10,716 nt of DNA from Ignavibacteria bacterium UBA6906 (GTDB lineage Bacteria; Bacteroidota; Ignavibacteria; UBA10030; UBA6906): the NCBI GenBank assembly GCA_002451155.1, contig DKBG01000251.1, positions 7,109 to 17,824 of the forward strand. The letters are read 5' to 3'. A program made the translations under genes and the position numbers. Below are positions 1-9,859 of this stretch, piece by piece; the stretch's first letter is position 1; each line of letters starts with the position of its first letter. A model generated the notes under the pieces. The model did no database searches. It worked only from the letters and a program-made list of their open reading frames with translations, and had not been told where the DNA came from.

Positions 1-1200
1 ATGTCTATTCCGACCGATTGTCCCATGCGGGACGAACGGACGCCGTGTGCTATGGATTCACGCGTCTATGAAGAAGGGGCGATGTTCTTTTTTTCCATGT
101 ACCGCTATTACCGCAAATGGTTACGGGACAGCCGCGGCGGCAACGGCAATCCGGACTGGGACGGCGATCAGGTGCTGCTGCCATGGCGATTGTACTGGTG
201 TTACGGTGACACAGCCATTTTGCGCGAAAATTATGCTGTAATGAAATCGTATGTGGATACGGTTACCAGGAGGACTCCCGATTTGATTTATCGTGACGGG
301 TACGGCGATTGGTGCGCGCCCAACCAGGGAACCTGGGAATCCTATTTCAGCAACGTGGCGGCGGTGAACACCGCCTTGTTCTTCCAGTGTGCGACAACCG
401 TGGCGAACTCAGCATTGGTCCTGAACGACGAAACGGCTGCGGAGGAATATCGCACGCTAGCCGATTCGATCCGTCACGCGTATAACGCCGCTTTTCTTCA
501 TCCCGAGCAGAATACCTACGGCAACGGCTCTCAAACCGAGGACATACTGCCTCTGGCGTTGAATATCGCGCCGCTCGATCGGAAAGAAGAAGTGGCTGAG
601 CATCTGGTTCATACCATCCTGATCGATAAAGAGGGGCATCTCGATACCGGCATCGCCGGAACGCAGTATATCGGCGATGTCCTCTGCGATCATGGATATG
701 GTAATCTGGCGCTGCAGATCTTTACTCAACACACCTATCCCAGTTTCGGCCACCAGATCAAACTTGGCGCCACCACCACCTGGGAGCAGTGGTATCCCAG
801 AGGAGGGATGAATTCCCACAATCACGCCATGTTCAGTGGCGCGGCGGCGACCCTGTTTTCGCGGTTCGGCGGAGTACAACCGGTGGAAGCGGGATATCGC
901 CGGTTTCTCATTAAACCGGCGGTGATCAACTCCCTGGAATGGGTACGTGTCAGGATCGAGACAGTGCGAGGTCGCGTGCAATCCAAATGGCAGCGCCAGG
1001 GAAGGACTTTGACCCTGGAGGTGGAGGTTCCGGTCGGAGCCGAGGCTGAAGTGCATGTACCGGCAGCCGGCGCGGGGGACGTATTCGAGAGCGGCCTACC
1101 AGCGGCAAGGGCTTTGGGGGTGAAGTACGTGGGCAAGCATGTTCAGGCTGAGGTCTATCGGGTCGGCAGTGGTGTGTACCGCTTTGTCACTCGTCAGTAG
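1..1200 (+). CDS. GH78 alpha-L-rhamnosidase, C-terminal part (5' end outside window)
   Basis: Inverting glycosidase that would remove terminal alpha-L-rhamnose from polysaccharides or glycosides. The visible 399 residues start inside the (alpha/alpha)6 barrel. SIPTDCPMRDER at residues 2-13 is the GH78 signature; the Glu of DER (E12) matches the general acid of characterised GH78 enzymes. TTTWEQW at 258-264 holds the probable general base E262. GDW (102-104) and the SHNHAMF stretch (272-278) are also family landmarks, followed by the C-terminal beta-sandwich from about residue 300, beginning RFLIKPAV. The segment after DER reads TPCAMD instead of the usual LGWTGD, though the Asp (D19) is kept. 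GH78 proteins are normally 700-1100 residues and this motif lies mid-protein, so the ATG at base 1 is an internal Met, not the start. The frame ends in TAG and converges on the next glycosidase. Family assignment is secure; exact substrate is not. Confidence 0.93.
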   Translation: MSIPTDCPMRDERTPCAMDSRVYEEGAMFFFSMYRYYRKWLRDSRGGNGNPDWDGDQVLLPWRLYWCYGDTAILRENYAVMKSYVDTVTRRTPDLIYRDGYGDWCAPNQGTWESYFSNVAAVNTALFFQCATTVANSALVLNDETAAEEYRTLADSIRHAYNAAFLHPEQNTYGNGSQTEDILPLALNIAPLDRKEEVAEHLVHTILIDKEGHLDTGIAGTQYIGDVLCDHGYGNLALQIFTQHTYPSFGHQIKLGATTTWEQWYPRGGMNSHNHAMFSGAAATLFSRFGGVQPVEAGYRRFLIKPAVINSLEWVRVRIETVRGRVQSKWQRQGRTLTLEVEVPVGAEAEVHVPAAGAGDVFESGLPAARALGVKYVGKHVQAEVYRVGSGVYRFVTRQ

Positions 1201-1388
1201 CAACTGTCATACCATTGCGGGTGAACATGAAACACCGGGATCAGGGGCCAATCGGGACACCTGGGGAATCTTCATGAACGCCTCGATCTTGACCTTCCCC
1301 CCCTCTGGACCGGGGGTGTCCGCACATTGGGATTGGACACCAATCGAAGGACTCGCGCGGAGTGAATTGTCCGTCCTGCGTCAAAACC

Positions 1389-1417
1389 GAGCCCGGATTC
1401 TCCGGGGGCTTTTCTTC
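1389..1417. terminator. Likely bidirectional Rho-independent terminator between convergent glycosidase genes
   Basis: AGCCC and GGA (1390-1397) pair with TCC and GGGCT (1401-1410), giving an 8-bp stem with a 2-nt bulge, followed on the plus strand by TTTTCTT. On the minus strand the same stem is followed, after three bases, by TTTT. It lies about 190 bp past the GH78 stop and about 25 bp past the stop of the GH42-like gene, so it fits termination of the minus-strand gene particularly well. The rest of the 1201-1439 spacer shows only one small perfect hairpin, GATTGG-ACA-CCAATC at 1331-1345, and no convincing gene. Confidence 0.55.
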
Positions 1418-1439
1418 TGAGGACTGGACCTTCGCGGTG

Positions 1440-3758
1440 TCAGGGCTTCACAAACAGTTTCACTTCCCCGAACTGCATTGAAAGCCTGTATTCGGTTGCC
1501 GCGTCTCCTCCATCCTCGGCCGCCATCGGATATGGCAGCCTGAAGACCCGCTCACCAGCATCGCTCGCAACGAGCATTGCTGCGTCTTTCGTGGCCCGTA
1601 CGTTGTCCGGTTTCGAGCTCCAGAGCCTCACTCCTGCCCGCGCTGCGATCCACCGGAGCAATGCCACCGGCATCGGTCCCGTCCCCACGTAGATCGAGGT
1701 GAAACCGTCATATTCTTTGCTCGCAAAAGCGATCTCCTCACTGTCGCTCCAGGTGCCATGCACCCGGATCACTTCGCCCTCGCGCTGAACCACTGCGAAA
1801 CGCGGGTACTGCGGCTTCCGGACTCCGAATTCCCCGAAGAACTTCAGTTCATTCTCTTCGATCTTGCAGCGGATCATCATAGGGCCGGGCACATCCATCC
1901 GTTTGAATGTGAAACCGGTCAACTCTTCCATGTGCGACGGTTCAAACTTATGTTCACCGATGTAGCCCGGCGCGTAGAACCAGACCACCGTTCCACCCGT
2001 CCCCCGGAAGAGCGCTCGAAGCCGCTGCACTTCATCGTCTGTCAGGGAAAAGGTATTGACCATGAGAAAGAGCTTGAAACGGGAACGGTCATCGGCAGTG
2101 AGATCGAACCGGTACACAAAATCCGCCGGCGCACCGATCCGGTTGATCGTACGCGCTTGTGAGTTCACCATCCAATGGCCGATGAAATCACTAATGACGA
2201 TCCCGTAGTGCTCCCACGGTTCCTCAGCCTTCCAGCTCTTCGTCGCCAGCCATGACTTCGGTTCATAGACCGCTGCGATCTCGGAGATCGGAGCGATGTC
2301 GAGCTTCGGGCGCTGCAATTCTCCCAGACTCAAAAGTGATCTGATTTCCCGGATCATCGGCGGATCATCGTACCAGCTCTTGTTGGCTTTGAAGGGCGGG
2401 TCAAGGTGTCCGAAGTCGAACAGCCAGCCGGCATGCCCTGTCGCAAAAACCTGACCGATATCACGGCGGAGGATCTTGAGCGTCCCGTCGATTGTCTCCG
2501 AACCGGATCCGCCTTCGCTCCGCCGGTACGGCTCCACATAGGTGCTGCAGTCAATTTCCGAGATGAACATCTTCTTGTTCCGGCGAATCGATTCACTCAA
2601 CACACGGTATGCGCCGTCGCCCCCGACCCCCCGGGCACGGCCGAGCCAGTTCCCCGCGTCGTCAATGACATCACTATCCCAACGTTGATTCCCGGGGACA
2701 TTGCTCCGCTGGTAGGTGTACGGCGTGGCAATGTAATCGAGATCGGGAGAACGGAGAACCGCTTCCGGCACGAGGTGGCCCGCCTCCTGGATCATCACGT
2801 TTTCCAGAACATAGCAGAAAAACGTTCCGCAAATGATACGCCTCCCGGTCTCTTCCTTGATGATCTTCGCGAACGCTGCCACCGTCTCGGCCGTGTTTGC
2901 ATGGTACTTTCTCAGGAAATCGATGACATCCGCATCAGTGGCGGGGTCGCGCAACAGCGGTCCGTCCTTGTCGATCCGGCGTTCAACGGGGGGAACCGGC
3001 CCCGCCACCTTCTGCATCGGAGCACTATAGTCGGGCATCCACCGGCAGCCGAGGTAGTGCCACTCGCCCGTGTGCATGCCGGATACGTGATATCCCATCA
3101 TTCTGCTTCTCAGGGGAGAGGATTCCATGTGCCTCAGGAATTGCCGGAGCGTCTCCGCCGTCTCCTTTTTCCAGATCTCAGAGGCAAACGAGGCGCCATA
3201 CGGATCGTTCAGCGCCCAGTTGAGTCCCGCATCCCTGTCGATATACTGCGGGGCAACGTGGTACTCTTCCGGGGGAACAGGGAGTCCGCACTTGATGAGC
3301 TCCTGTGAATGTGCCTCTTTCCACCACACGGGAGCATACAGATGAATACGGGGGAAGAGGAATGCGTCGGGAACGATCTCCAGGAGCTTCGCAAAATACC
3401 TGTCGTACTGTGACCAGTCGTACATCCCCGGAGCGATCCAGCCGTCTTCAAGACCGATCAACGGATGCAGAAAGCGCATGCCAGCTTCTCGATAACTCTT
3501 TGCCGTACGGAGTGGGCTGGAGCTAACGGCAAAGAACGGAAATTCCTCCTTCCCGTTGAGAAAGAGCCGGCCTCCACCTCGCTCGATCCGTATCTCCGAT
3601 CGGCACGGTGGTTCCGTCCGCAGTGGGTCGAGATACGTTAGAACGCTATCATCGAGCATGGCAGTCATATGCTCAAACTCCACGCGCGTGCTGAAGTTGT
3701 GCAGGGGTACGCCGGCAAGCGTTATTGCCAGATGTTTTAAGGAATCACGTCGGTTCAT
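1440..3758 (-). CDS. Exported GH42-like (beta-galactosidase-type) glycoside hydrolase
   Basis: Probable retaining glycosidase acting outside the cytoplasm; 772 residues. The N-terminus MNRRDSLKHLAITLAGVPL has a twin-arginine type RRxxLK motif followed by a short hydrophobic stretch, suggesting Tat export. Residues about 60-480 look like a TIM barrel: a LFLNGKEEFPF start strand, a PRIHLYAPVWW segment (136-146), HTGEW (229-233) and FISEIDCSTY (398-407). By analogy with clan GH-A enzymes, E232 is the candidate acid/base and E401 the candidate nucleophile. Residues about 555-600 (FKLFLMVNTFSL, then TGGTVVWFYAPGYIG) resemble the GATase-like trimerisation domain of GH42 beta-galactosidases. The length is also close to GH42. 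Upstream of the ATG the best Shine-Dalgarno-like stretch is AAGGA with a wide 12-nt gap, so the site is weak, but the leader supports this start. The gene converges on GH78 and is 506 bp from the kinase. Overall identity is probably far from characterised GH42 members, so the substrate is unknown. Confidence 0.75.
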   Translation of the reverse strand: MNRRDSLKHLAITLAGVPLHNFSTRVEFEHMTAMLDDSVLTYLDPLRTEPPCRSEIRIERGGGRLFLNGKEEFPFFAVSSSPLRTAKSYREAGMRFLHPLIGLEDGWIAPGMYDWSQYDRYFAKLLEIVPDAFLFPRIHLYAPVWWKEAHSQELIKCGLPVPPEEYHVAPQYIDRDAGLNWALNDPYGASFASEIWKKETAETLRQFLRHMESSPLRSRMMGYHVSGMHTGEWHYLGCRWMPDYSAPMQKVAGPVPPVERRIDKDGPLLRDPATDADVIDFLRKYHANTAETVAAFAKIIKEETGRRIICGTFFCYVLENVMIQEAGHLVPEAVLRSPDLDYIATPYTYQRSNVPGNQRWDSDVIDDAGNWLGRARGVGGDGAYRVLSESIRRNKKMFISEIDCSTYVEPYRRSEGGSGSETIDGTLKILRRDIGQVFATGHAGWLFDFGHLDPPFKANKSWYDDPPMIREIRSLLSLGELQRPKLDIAPISEIAAVYEPKSWLATKSWKAEEPWEHYGIVISDFIGHWMVNSQARTINRIGAPADFVYRFDLTADDRSRFKLFLMVNTFSLTDDEVQRLRALFRGTGGTVVWFYAPGYIGEHKFEPSHMEELTGFTFKRMDVPGPMMIRCKIEENELKFFGEFGVRKPQYPRFAVVQREGEVIRVHGTWSDSEEIAFASKEYDGFTSIYVGTGPMPVALLRWIAARAGVRLWSSKPDNVRATKDAAMLVASDAGERVFRLPYPMAAEDGGDAATEYRLSMQFGEVKLFVKP

Positions 3759-3903
3759 GTTGTGCAGTCATCCTTTCGTTACGTGTGCATACGAGACCGG
3801 GGGGACAACGCAGACCCGAAATACCAGAAAGCTCACGGCCGATCATCCCGATGAAGGTCTTCGTGTGAATCCCCCAGGGTAGGGACACGGGAATTGAGGC
3901 AGG

Positions 3904-3961
3904 CCCTCTCTTGGAGGGACTCCATCAGGGTTCATAGAGCCCGCACGCAGGGTGCGAACCC
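3904..3961. repeat. Two adjacent hairpins upstream of the GH42-like gene
   Basis: CCCTC-TCTTG-GAGGG at 3904-3918 is a perfect 5-bp stem with a 5-nt loop. Ten bases later GGGTT (3928-3932) pairs with AACCC (3957-3961) and encloses CGCAC-GCAGG-GTGCG (3942-3956), with nine unpaired bases on one side. They lie 146-203 bp upstream of the GH42-like start codon on the transcribed minus strand, so they could form part of its mRNA leader. There is no T-run, so they are not typical terminators. Confidence 0.4.
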
Positions 3962-4167
3962 ATCGCCTTCCGATTGCTCTGCCGAGAGTCTATTCAACAA
4001 AAGGTACTTCTTCAAGAGTTGCGGACTGGGAGAGCCGGTGTCATTCGTCGGGGCCGGCCAAGCCCCTTCTCTCCGGGCTCTTTCCGCAGGGTCCACCAGC
4101 GCCCGGAAAATGTCTGTTCGCAACATCTTCTGTTCCTGTGCCGCGGACCGGGAACCACCTGACGGGC

Positions 4168-4212
4168 TCCCTGGTAATCCAGGGGTATCTCCGTGATAAT
4201 CCACCACGGAGA
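4168..4212. repeat. Tandem perfect hairpins downstream of the kinase gene
   Basis: CCCTGG-TAAT-CCAGGG (4169-4184, plus one G-T pair) is followed two bases later by TCTCCGTG (4188-4195) pairing perfectly with CACGGAGA (4205-4212) across a 9-nt loop. Both lie 53-97 bp past the kinase stop on the minus strand. The position suits transcript-end protection or termination, but neither stem is followed by a U-tract, so a factor-independent terminator is not proven. Confidence 0.45.
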
Positions 4213-4264
4213 GGCCTACTCGATGAATGACGTTGCAGAGTCAACATGTCCTGTTCCGGAGGCG

Positions 4265-6949
<2,685 letters not shown>

Positions 6950-7061
6950 CAGTCCTCCGGCTCAGCCTCAACTTCATGAATTTACGGGTTGTGTTCATGT
7001 GATTGATGGAATCAAAAGGGGCCAGGGCCATCCCACAAAACACGACAGCCCGGCGCGCATG

Positions 7062-7081
7062 TTTGAATATCATCAATCAAA
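7062..7081. promoter_or_regulatory. Dyad TTTGA-N10-TCAAA, possible operator of the kinase gene
   Basis: TTTGA (7062-7066) and TCAAA (7077-7081) form a 20-bp dyad. The right part also belongs to a second perfect inverted repeat: CATCAATCA (7071-7079) matches TGATTGATG (7000-7008) in inverse orientation, 62 bp away. Both lie 51-132 bp upstream of the kinase start codon. Paired half-sites in a leader are typical of repressor binding or looping, but no regulator gene is nearby and chance is not excluded. Confidence 0.3.
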
Positions 7082-7105
7082 GCAGATCGGTACAGGGAGG
7101 GGGCG

Positions 7106-7135
7106 GGTATGCTTTGCCTTTATCGCCCAAGTCAA
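7106..7135 (-). promoter_or_regulatory. Weak sigma70-like promoter candidate for the kinase
   Basis: On the minus strand TTGACT (7135-7130) is a near-consensus -35 box, followed after 18 bp by CATACC (7111-7106), which matches only three of six -10 positions. A start just after it would place the dyad at 7062-7081 in the early transcript or operator zone. Bacteroidota-type promoters use a different consensus, so this is tentative. Confidence 0.2.
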
Positions 7136-7275
7136 TACTCTCATCCGACTGTTGCTCCTTGGCTGTAATACGCCTCGCAACACAGGATGCATGTACGAAA
7201 TTCCAATGTCCGTTAAGGCTTATGGCTATTGGTCCTCGAGTGTGGCTTTACTTTACCCCTCGCACCCTTGGCTGG

Positions 7276-9231
7276 CTAACGCAGAAGCAATAATTTGCGC
7301 GATTGCACGAAATCCCCCGCGTGCAGCTTGTAGAGGTACACTCCGCTGGAGAGTCCCGACGCGTCAAACGTGACTTCGTGGACACCAGCGTCCCTTCTTT
7401 CATCCACTAACACTGATACCTCGCGACCGAGCATGTCATAAACACTCAACCTCACAACCGACGACTTTGGCAATTCAAATACGATAGTCGTGCTTGGGTT
7501 GAAGGGGTTCGGATAGTTCTGTCCCAGCGTATACTCTCCCGGGATGTAGCCCTTTCCTTCTGCAACTGACACAGCGGTATTGAGCTTCAGAAGTTCTATG
7601 CCATTTCCTATTCCCAGATTTCTTGAATATTGCATCGTGGTCGCATTATTCCAGTGCTCATGCACACCCAGACTTCCTATGACTGTCCCGTCGTTTTCAG
7701 GATCATAGCGCACACCTGCCGGCCAGTTCGCTGAGTCGGCTGCCTGATGGAGATGGTCATCAACTCCGACCATCTGCGGATACGTTTCAGCATGTTTGTC
7801 GGCTGTGAACTCTGCTTTTAAGATGTCATAGCAGACGGATTCCAATGCTATTGGATCCTGGGACAGGAGGATCAGCGATGGCCAATCGTTATTGAATGGT
7901 GCCATCGTGAACTTCACAGGTTTCAGATTTGCACCCGCCCCGCCCCATAACCCATCAACAAGATATAGCATTGCGTTGCCGCCAAGCTTATTATGCCCCA
8001 TCACGTCCACCAGAACCCGATACCTGTTGTATCCGAATCTGCTATTCTTGTTCCCCGCGGGCGAAAATCCATCCGGATTCACAAGTCCCATATGCATATG
8101 CATCGCATTTTGCCGAATGTGGGACCCAAAATCCAATTTGCCAATCAGTGTCATCCCCGCACGTTCGTGTACTTTCAGGGCGCCAACATAGATGAGGTAG
8201 TCCGCTTCCTCGATCACTGCGTAGAGTGTGTCCTGATAGACGGGATATCCGACAGACATATCGCTCCAGCTGCCGGATCGTAATACTGCGCCCCTATCGG
8301 AGAAAAAGACTGAGGGTTTTGTCCCTTTGACAGCAAAAGTACGACCTTCGCCTCCTTTATGACATATATAGTTGACGCCGGGAAATTCCGTGTGCCAGAG
8401 ATCCCAGTACTCATTCTGAATATCCCGCTGAGGATCACCAACGGAAATATTTTCCTCTGGAATACCGCAGTCATTGATAAGCCCACGGAGTAACGCGAGA
8501 ACCGGTTGCGGTGAGGTACGCGCTTCGACATATGAGGTGAGATCCGTAATGTTGTGATTACTGCTGTCGACCACTGTCGAACCGACGCCGTTTGTTTTGA
8601 TAAAGATCTTCTCCCCAGTCCGGTATCCTGTCGCTCCTTTTCCCTGCTTCGTATTGAAATGGACAAACAACGCCTCCCATGCCTCGCGAACAGTGGGCCT
8701 CCCGGTAAGAGTAAGAAGCGACGTCTGCACCATTTCGTTGACGACATCCATATTGGTGTTTTTGGGAAGATAGTAGGCGTCCCCAAATGAACTGTTTCCA
8801 CAGTCTTCATTCGTCGCGTCAGGATTTCTCCCCCACACAACGCGTCCCGGAAAAATTCCCCGTGCCACACCCATCGGCACATTGGCGGTGTCAAGATAGC
8901 TCGAATCTGCAAAGACAGGCGGTTGATCGGCCTGGAACGTAATGAATCCGGTTATGAGCGCTACGATGAAGAATCCGGCCATCGGCCAAGAGCGGGAATT
9001 CCTCCAATGAATCTTCATCCGATCCAGCGCAAGCGCTGTTGCTGCAATTCCCAACAGATAGAGAACGAACGTGGATGCGATTGGATACGCAACCCTCATA
9101 CACGGATATGCCGCCCGGCTAGGCTTGGGGATGACACGTATGAGAAACCATACGAGAGCAATGACCCCGGTAACGGGAAAGAGAAATCGAGATACCTTTG
9201 GGCCTCGCATACTGTCAATCGTATCTTTCAT
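7276..9231 (-). CDS. DUF362 protein with three N-terminal membrane helices and a C-terminal T9SS sorting domain
   Basis: 651 residues, biochemical function unknown. Three hydrophobic helices lie at about 15-34, 48-69 and 83-99. The DUF362 core runs from about 115 to 550, with landmarks IFIKTNGVG (209-217), HERAGMTLIGK (355-365), LVDGLWGG (424-431) and LSQDPIALESVCYDI (456-470). No CxxCxxC ferredoxin cluster is present, unlike some DUF362 relatives. From residue about 565 comes a type A T9SS sorting domain: QNYPNPFNPSTTI (571-583), then VRLSVYDMLGREV, then GLSSGVYLYKL and a basic SRKLLLLR tail, which predicts transport across the outer membrane and surface attachment or release. AGGAG lies only two bases before the ATG, a very short spacing, but no later ATG has a better site. 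It stands 326 bp from the kinase and 628 bp from the hydrolase, so it is probably transcribed alone. Confidence 0.88.
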   Translation of the reverse strand: MKDTIDSMRGPKVSRFLFPVTGVIALVWFLIRVIPKPSRAAYPCMRVAYPIASTFVLYLLGIAATALALDRMKIHWRNSRSWPMAGFFIVALITGFITFQADQPPVFADSSYLDTANVPMGVARGIFPGRVVWGRNPDATNEDCGNSSFGDAYYLPKNTNMDVVNEMVQTSLLTLTGRPTVREAWEALFVHFNTKQGKGATGYRTGEKIFIKTNGVGSTVVDSSNHNITDLTSYVEARTSPQPVLALLRGLINDCGIPEENISVGDPQRDIQNEYWDLWHTEFPGVNYICHKGGEGRTFAVKGTKPSVFFSDRGAVLRSGSWSDMSVGYPVYQDTLYAVIEEADYLIYVGALKVHERAGMTLIGKLDFGSHIRQNAMHMHMGLVNPDGFSPAGNKNSRFGYNRYRVLVDVMGHNKLGGNAMLYLVDGLWGGAGANLKPVKFTMAPFNNDWPSLILLSQDPIALESVCYDILKAEFTADKHAETYPQMVGVDDHLHQAADSANWPAGVRYDPENDGTVIGSLGVHEHWNNATTMQYSRNLGIGNGIELLKLNTAVSVAEGKGYIPGEYTLGQNYPNPFNPSTTIVFELPKSSVVRLSVYDMLGREVSVLVDERRDAGVHEVTFDASGLSSGVYLYKLHAGDFVQSRKLLLLR

Positions 9232-9440
9232 CGCTCCTACCAGTAATTGTCTGAGACTACCTGCCTGCGACTACTAGACAAAGACAGGCGCCGCTTACGA
9301 CGTCCACCTCCATCGAATGCCGCCTTGTACGTTCCCAGTTCACGGATGCCTCCAAAGTGACCCACCGCCGTCGCCGCCTCAGCCCAGTAGGAGTTGTCAC
9401 GTCACCGACCCTCACTTGTGCAAGCTGTGTCATGCACGGG

Positions 9441-9665
9441 GTGCGAGGAGAAACGGGGAGCCCAATACAAAGTCCGGGAGTGACAGCAGTAGACATTGCC
9501 GGAAGGTCATCAGGACGGGCCCTGTAGTGTAGGGATTGGACCTGTTCAGGGTCCGGTAGGGCGGCCATCACACTCCGGCCGCCATCAGACACCGATGTGT
9601 ATGCCAGTAAGATACTCTGGTGATGGAGAAAACGCAAGCCGCTTGACGGGGAGGTGGCATCACAT
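9441..9665 (+). ncRNA. Possible 5' fragment of a group II intron (domain I-like structured RNA)
   Basis: The segment begins GTGCGAGGAGAAAC, in keeping with the GUGYG 5' end of group II introns. It can fold into nested helices: CCAAT 9462-9466 with ATTGG 9535-9539, enclosing GTCC 9472-9475 with GGAC 9513-9516, TGAC 9481-9484 with GTCA 9506-9509, GCA 9486-9488 with TGC 9497-9499, and a CCCT 9520-9523 / AGGG 9531-9534 arm. GGCGGCC/GGCCGCC (9560-9583) and GTGATG/CATCAC (9620-9663) follow. AAAACGCAAGCCG then GACGGGGA (9629-9652) resembles, from memory, the domain I stretch near GCGAAAGCTGATACGGG of the lactococcal Ll.LtrB intron. No reverse transcriptase frame and no domain V hairpin are present, so at most it is a truncated remnant. 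It could instead be another structured RNA or chance folding. Confidence 0.3.
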
Positions 9666-9778
9666 ATCTCAGCTCGTCGGGAGCTTTCATCCCCGAACAC
9701 TTCTCCGTCACTACCCGTCATTCGCGACATCATCCGCTCCGGCCCGCCCCGAGGAATTCTGCTTCTCAAGACTGAGGC

Positions 9779-9821
9779 GGGGTTCCTAGAACCGGGAAGG
9801 GTTTTGATTTCTCGGAACCCC
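9779..9821 (+). terminator. Terminator-like hairpin with alternative pairing
   Basis: GGGGTTCC (9779-9786) pairs perfectly with GGAACCCC (9814-9821) around a 27-nt loop and is followed on the plus strand by TGTTCTTTCT, a moderate T-rich tail. The left arm can instead form GGTTC-CTA-GAACC (9781-9793). On the minus strand, just past the hydrolase stop at 9860, the stem has no T-run, so it would be an inefficient terminator for that gene. It would suit a plus-strand transcript from the structured segment upstream. Confidence 0.35.
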
Positions 9822-9859
9822 TGTTCTTTCTCATTCCCCAGATCTCTTTCGCCGGTTCC

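Larger units (their letters stand above)
3759..4264. other. Gene-free spacer (506 bp) between kinase stop and GH42-like start, rich in hairpins
   Basis: Short open frames occur in several phases on both strands here, but none has a recognisable domain, a good ribosome site or a coherent protein pattern, so I read the stretch as non-coding. It must contain the 3' end of the kinase transcript and the promoter and leader of the GH42-like gene, both minus strand. Perfect inverted repeats occur at 3904-3918, 3928-3961, 4050-4066, 4072-4107, 4168-4185 and 4188-4212. No clear -35/-10 pair was recognised. Confidence 0.6.
6950..7275. other. Gene-free spacer (326 bp) upstream of the kinase
   Basis: The stretch holds the leader and probable promoter of the kinase and the transcript end of the DUF362 gene, both on the minus strand. 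The open frames at about 6999-7373 on the plus strand have no recognisable content and run into the DUF362 gene. Besides the dyads and weak promoter listed separately I see no hairpin with a T-run that would serve as the DUF362 terminator. Confidence 0.5.
9232..9859. other. Gene-free spacer (628 bp) between the serine hydrolase and the DUF362 gene
   Basis: Open frames cross this stretch on both strands (longest 9257-9769 minus, 170 codons), but their products are Arg/Pro/Ser-rich without domain signatures and lack good ribosome sites. The stretch contains a compact foldable segment at 9441-9665, a strong hairpin at 9560-9583 (GGCGGCC with GGCCGCC) and a terminator-like inverted repeat at 9779-9821, described separately. 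A promoter for the DUF362 gene should lie near 9240-9300, but no clear boxes were recognised. Confidence 0.55.

Noticed and set aside
457..1056. 199-codon minus-strand frame opposite GH78
   Set aside because: Antisense to a confident GH78 catalytic domain, with no recognisable protein features.
1139..1420. 93-codon plus-strand frame overlapping the GH78 3' end
   Set aside because: It begins inside GH78 in another phase and ends in the terminator hairpin; no ribosome site or domain.
2406..3308. 300-codon plus-strand frame opposite the GH42-like gene
   Set aside because: It is fully antisense to a well-supported enzyme and has no domain of its own; a shadow frame from codon bias.
3941..3985. 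tRNA-like stretch on the minus strand (GGCAGAGCA then TGGGTTCGCACCC)
   Set aside because: It resembles a D-arm half and a T-arm, but there is no room for an anticodon arm, the T-loop lacks the invariant A, and the T and acceptor stems do not pair.
3932..4207. 91-codon minus-strand frame in the hairpin-rich spacer
   Set aside because: Several overlapping frames of similar length exist here in both directions; none has recognisable motifs, and the frame runs through multiple perfect inverted repeats.
9257..9769. 170-codon open frame on the minus strand
   Set aside because: The product is low-complexity in feel (Arg/Pro/Ser-rich), has no domain signature and no good ribosome site. It overlaps other open frames and lies antisense to the foldable RNA segment.
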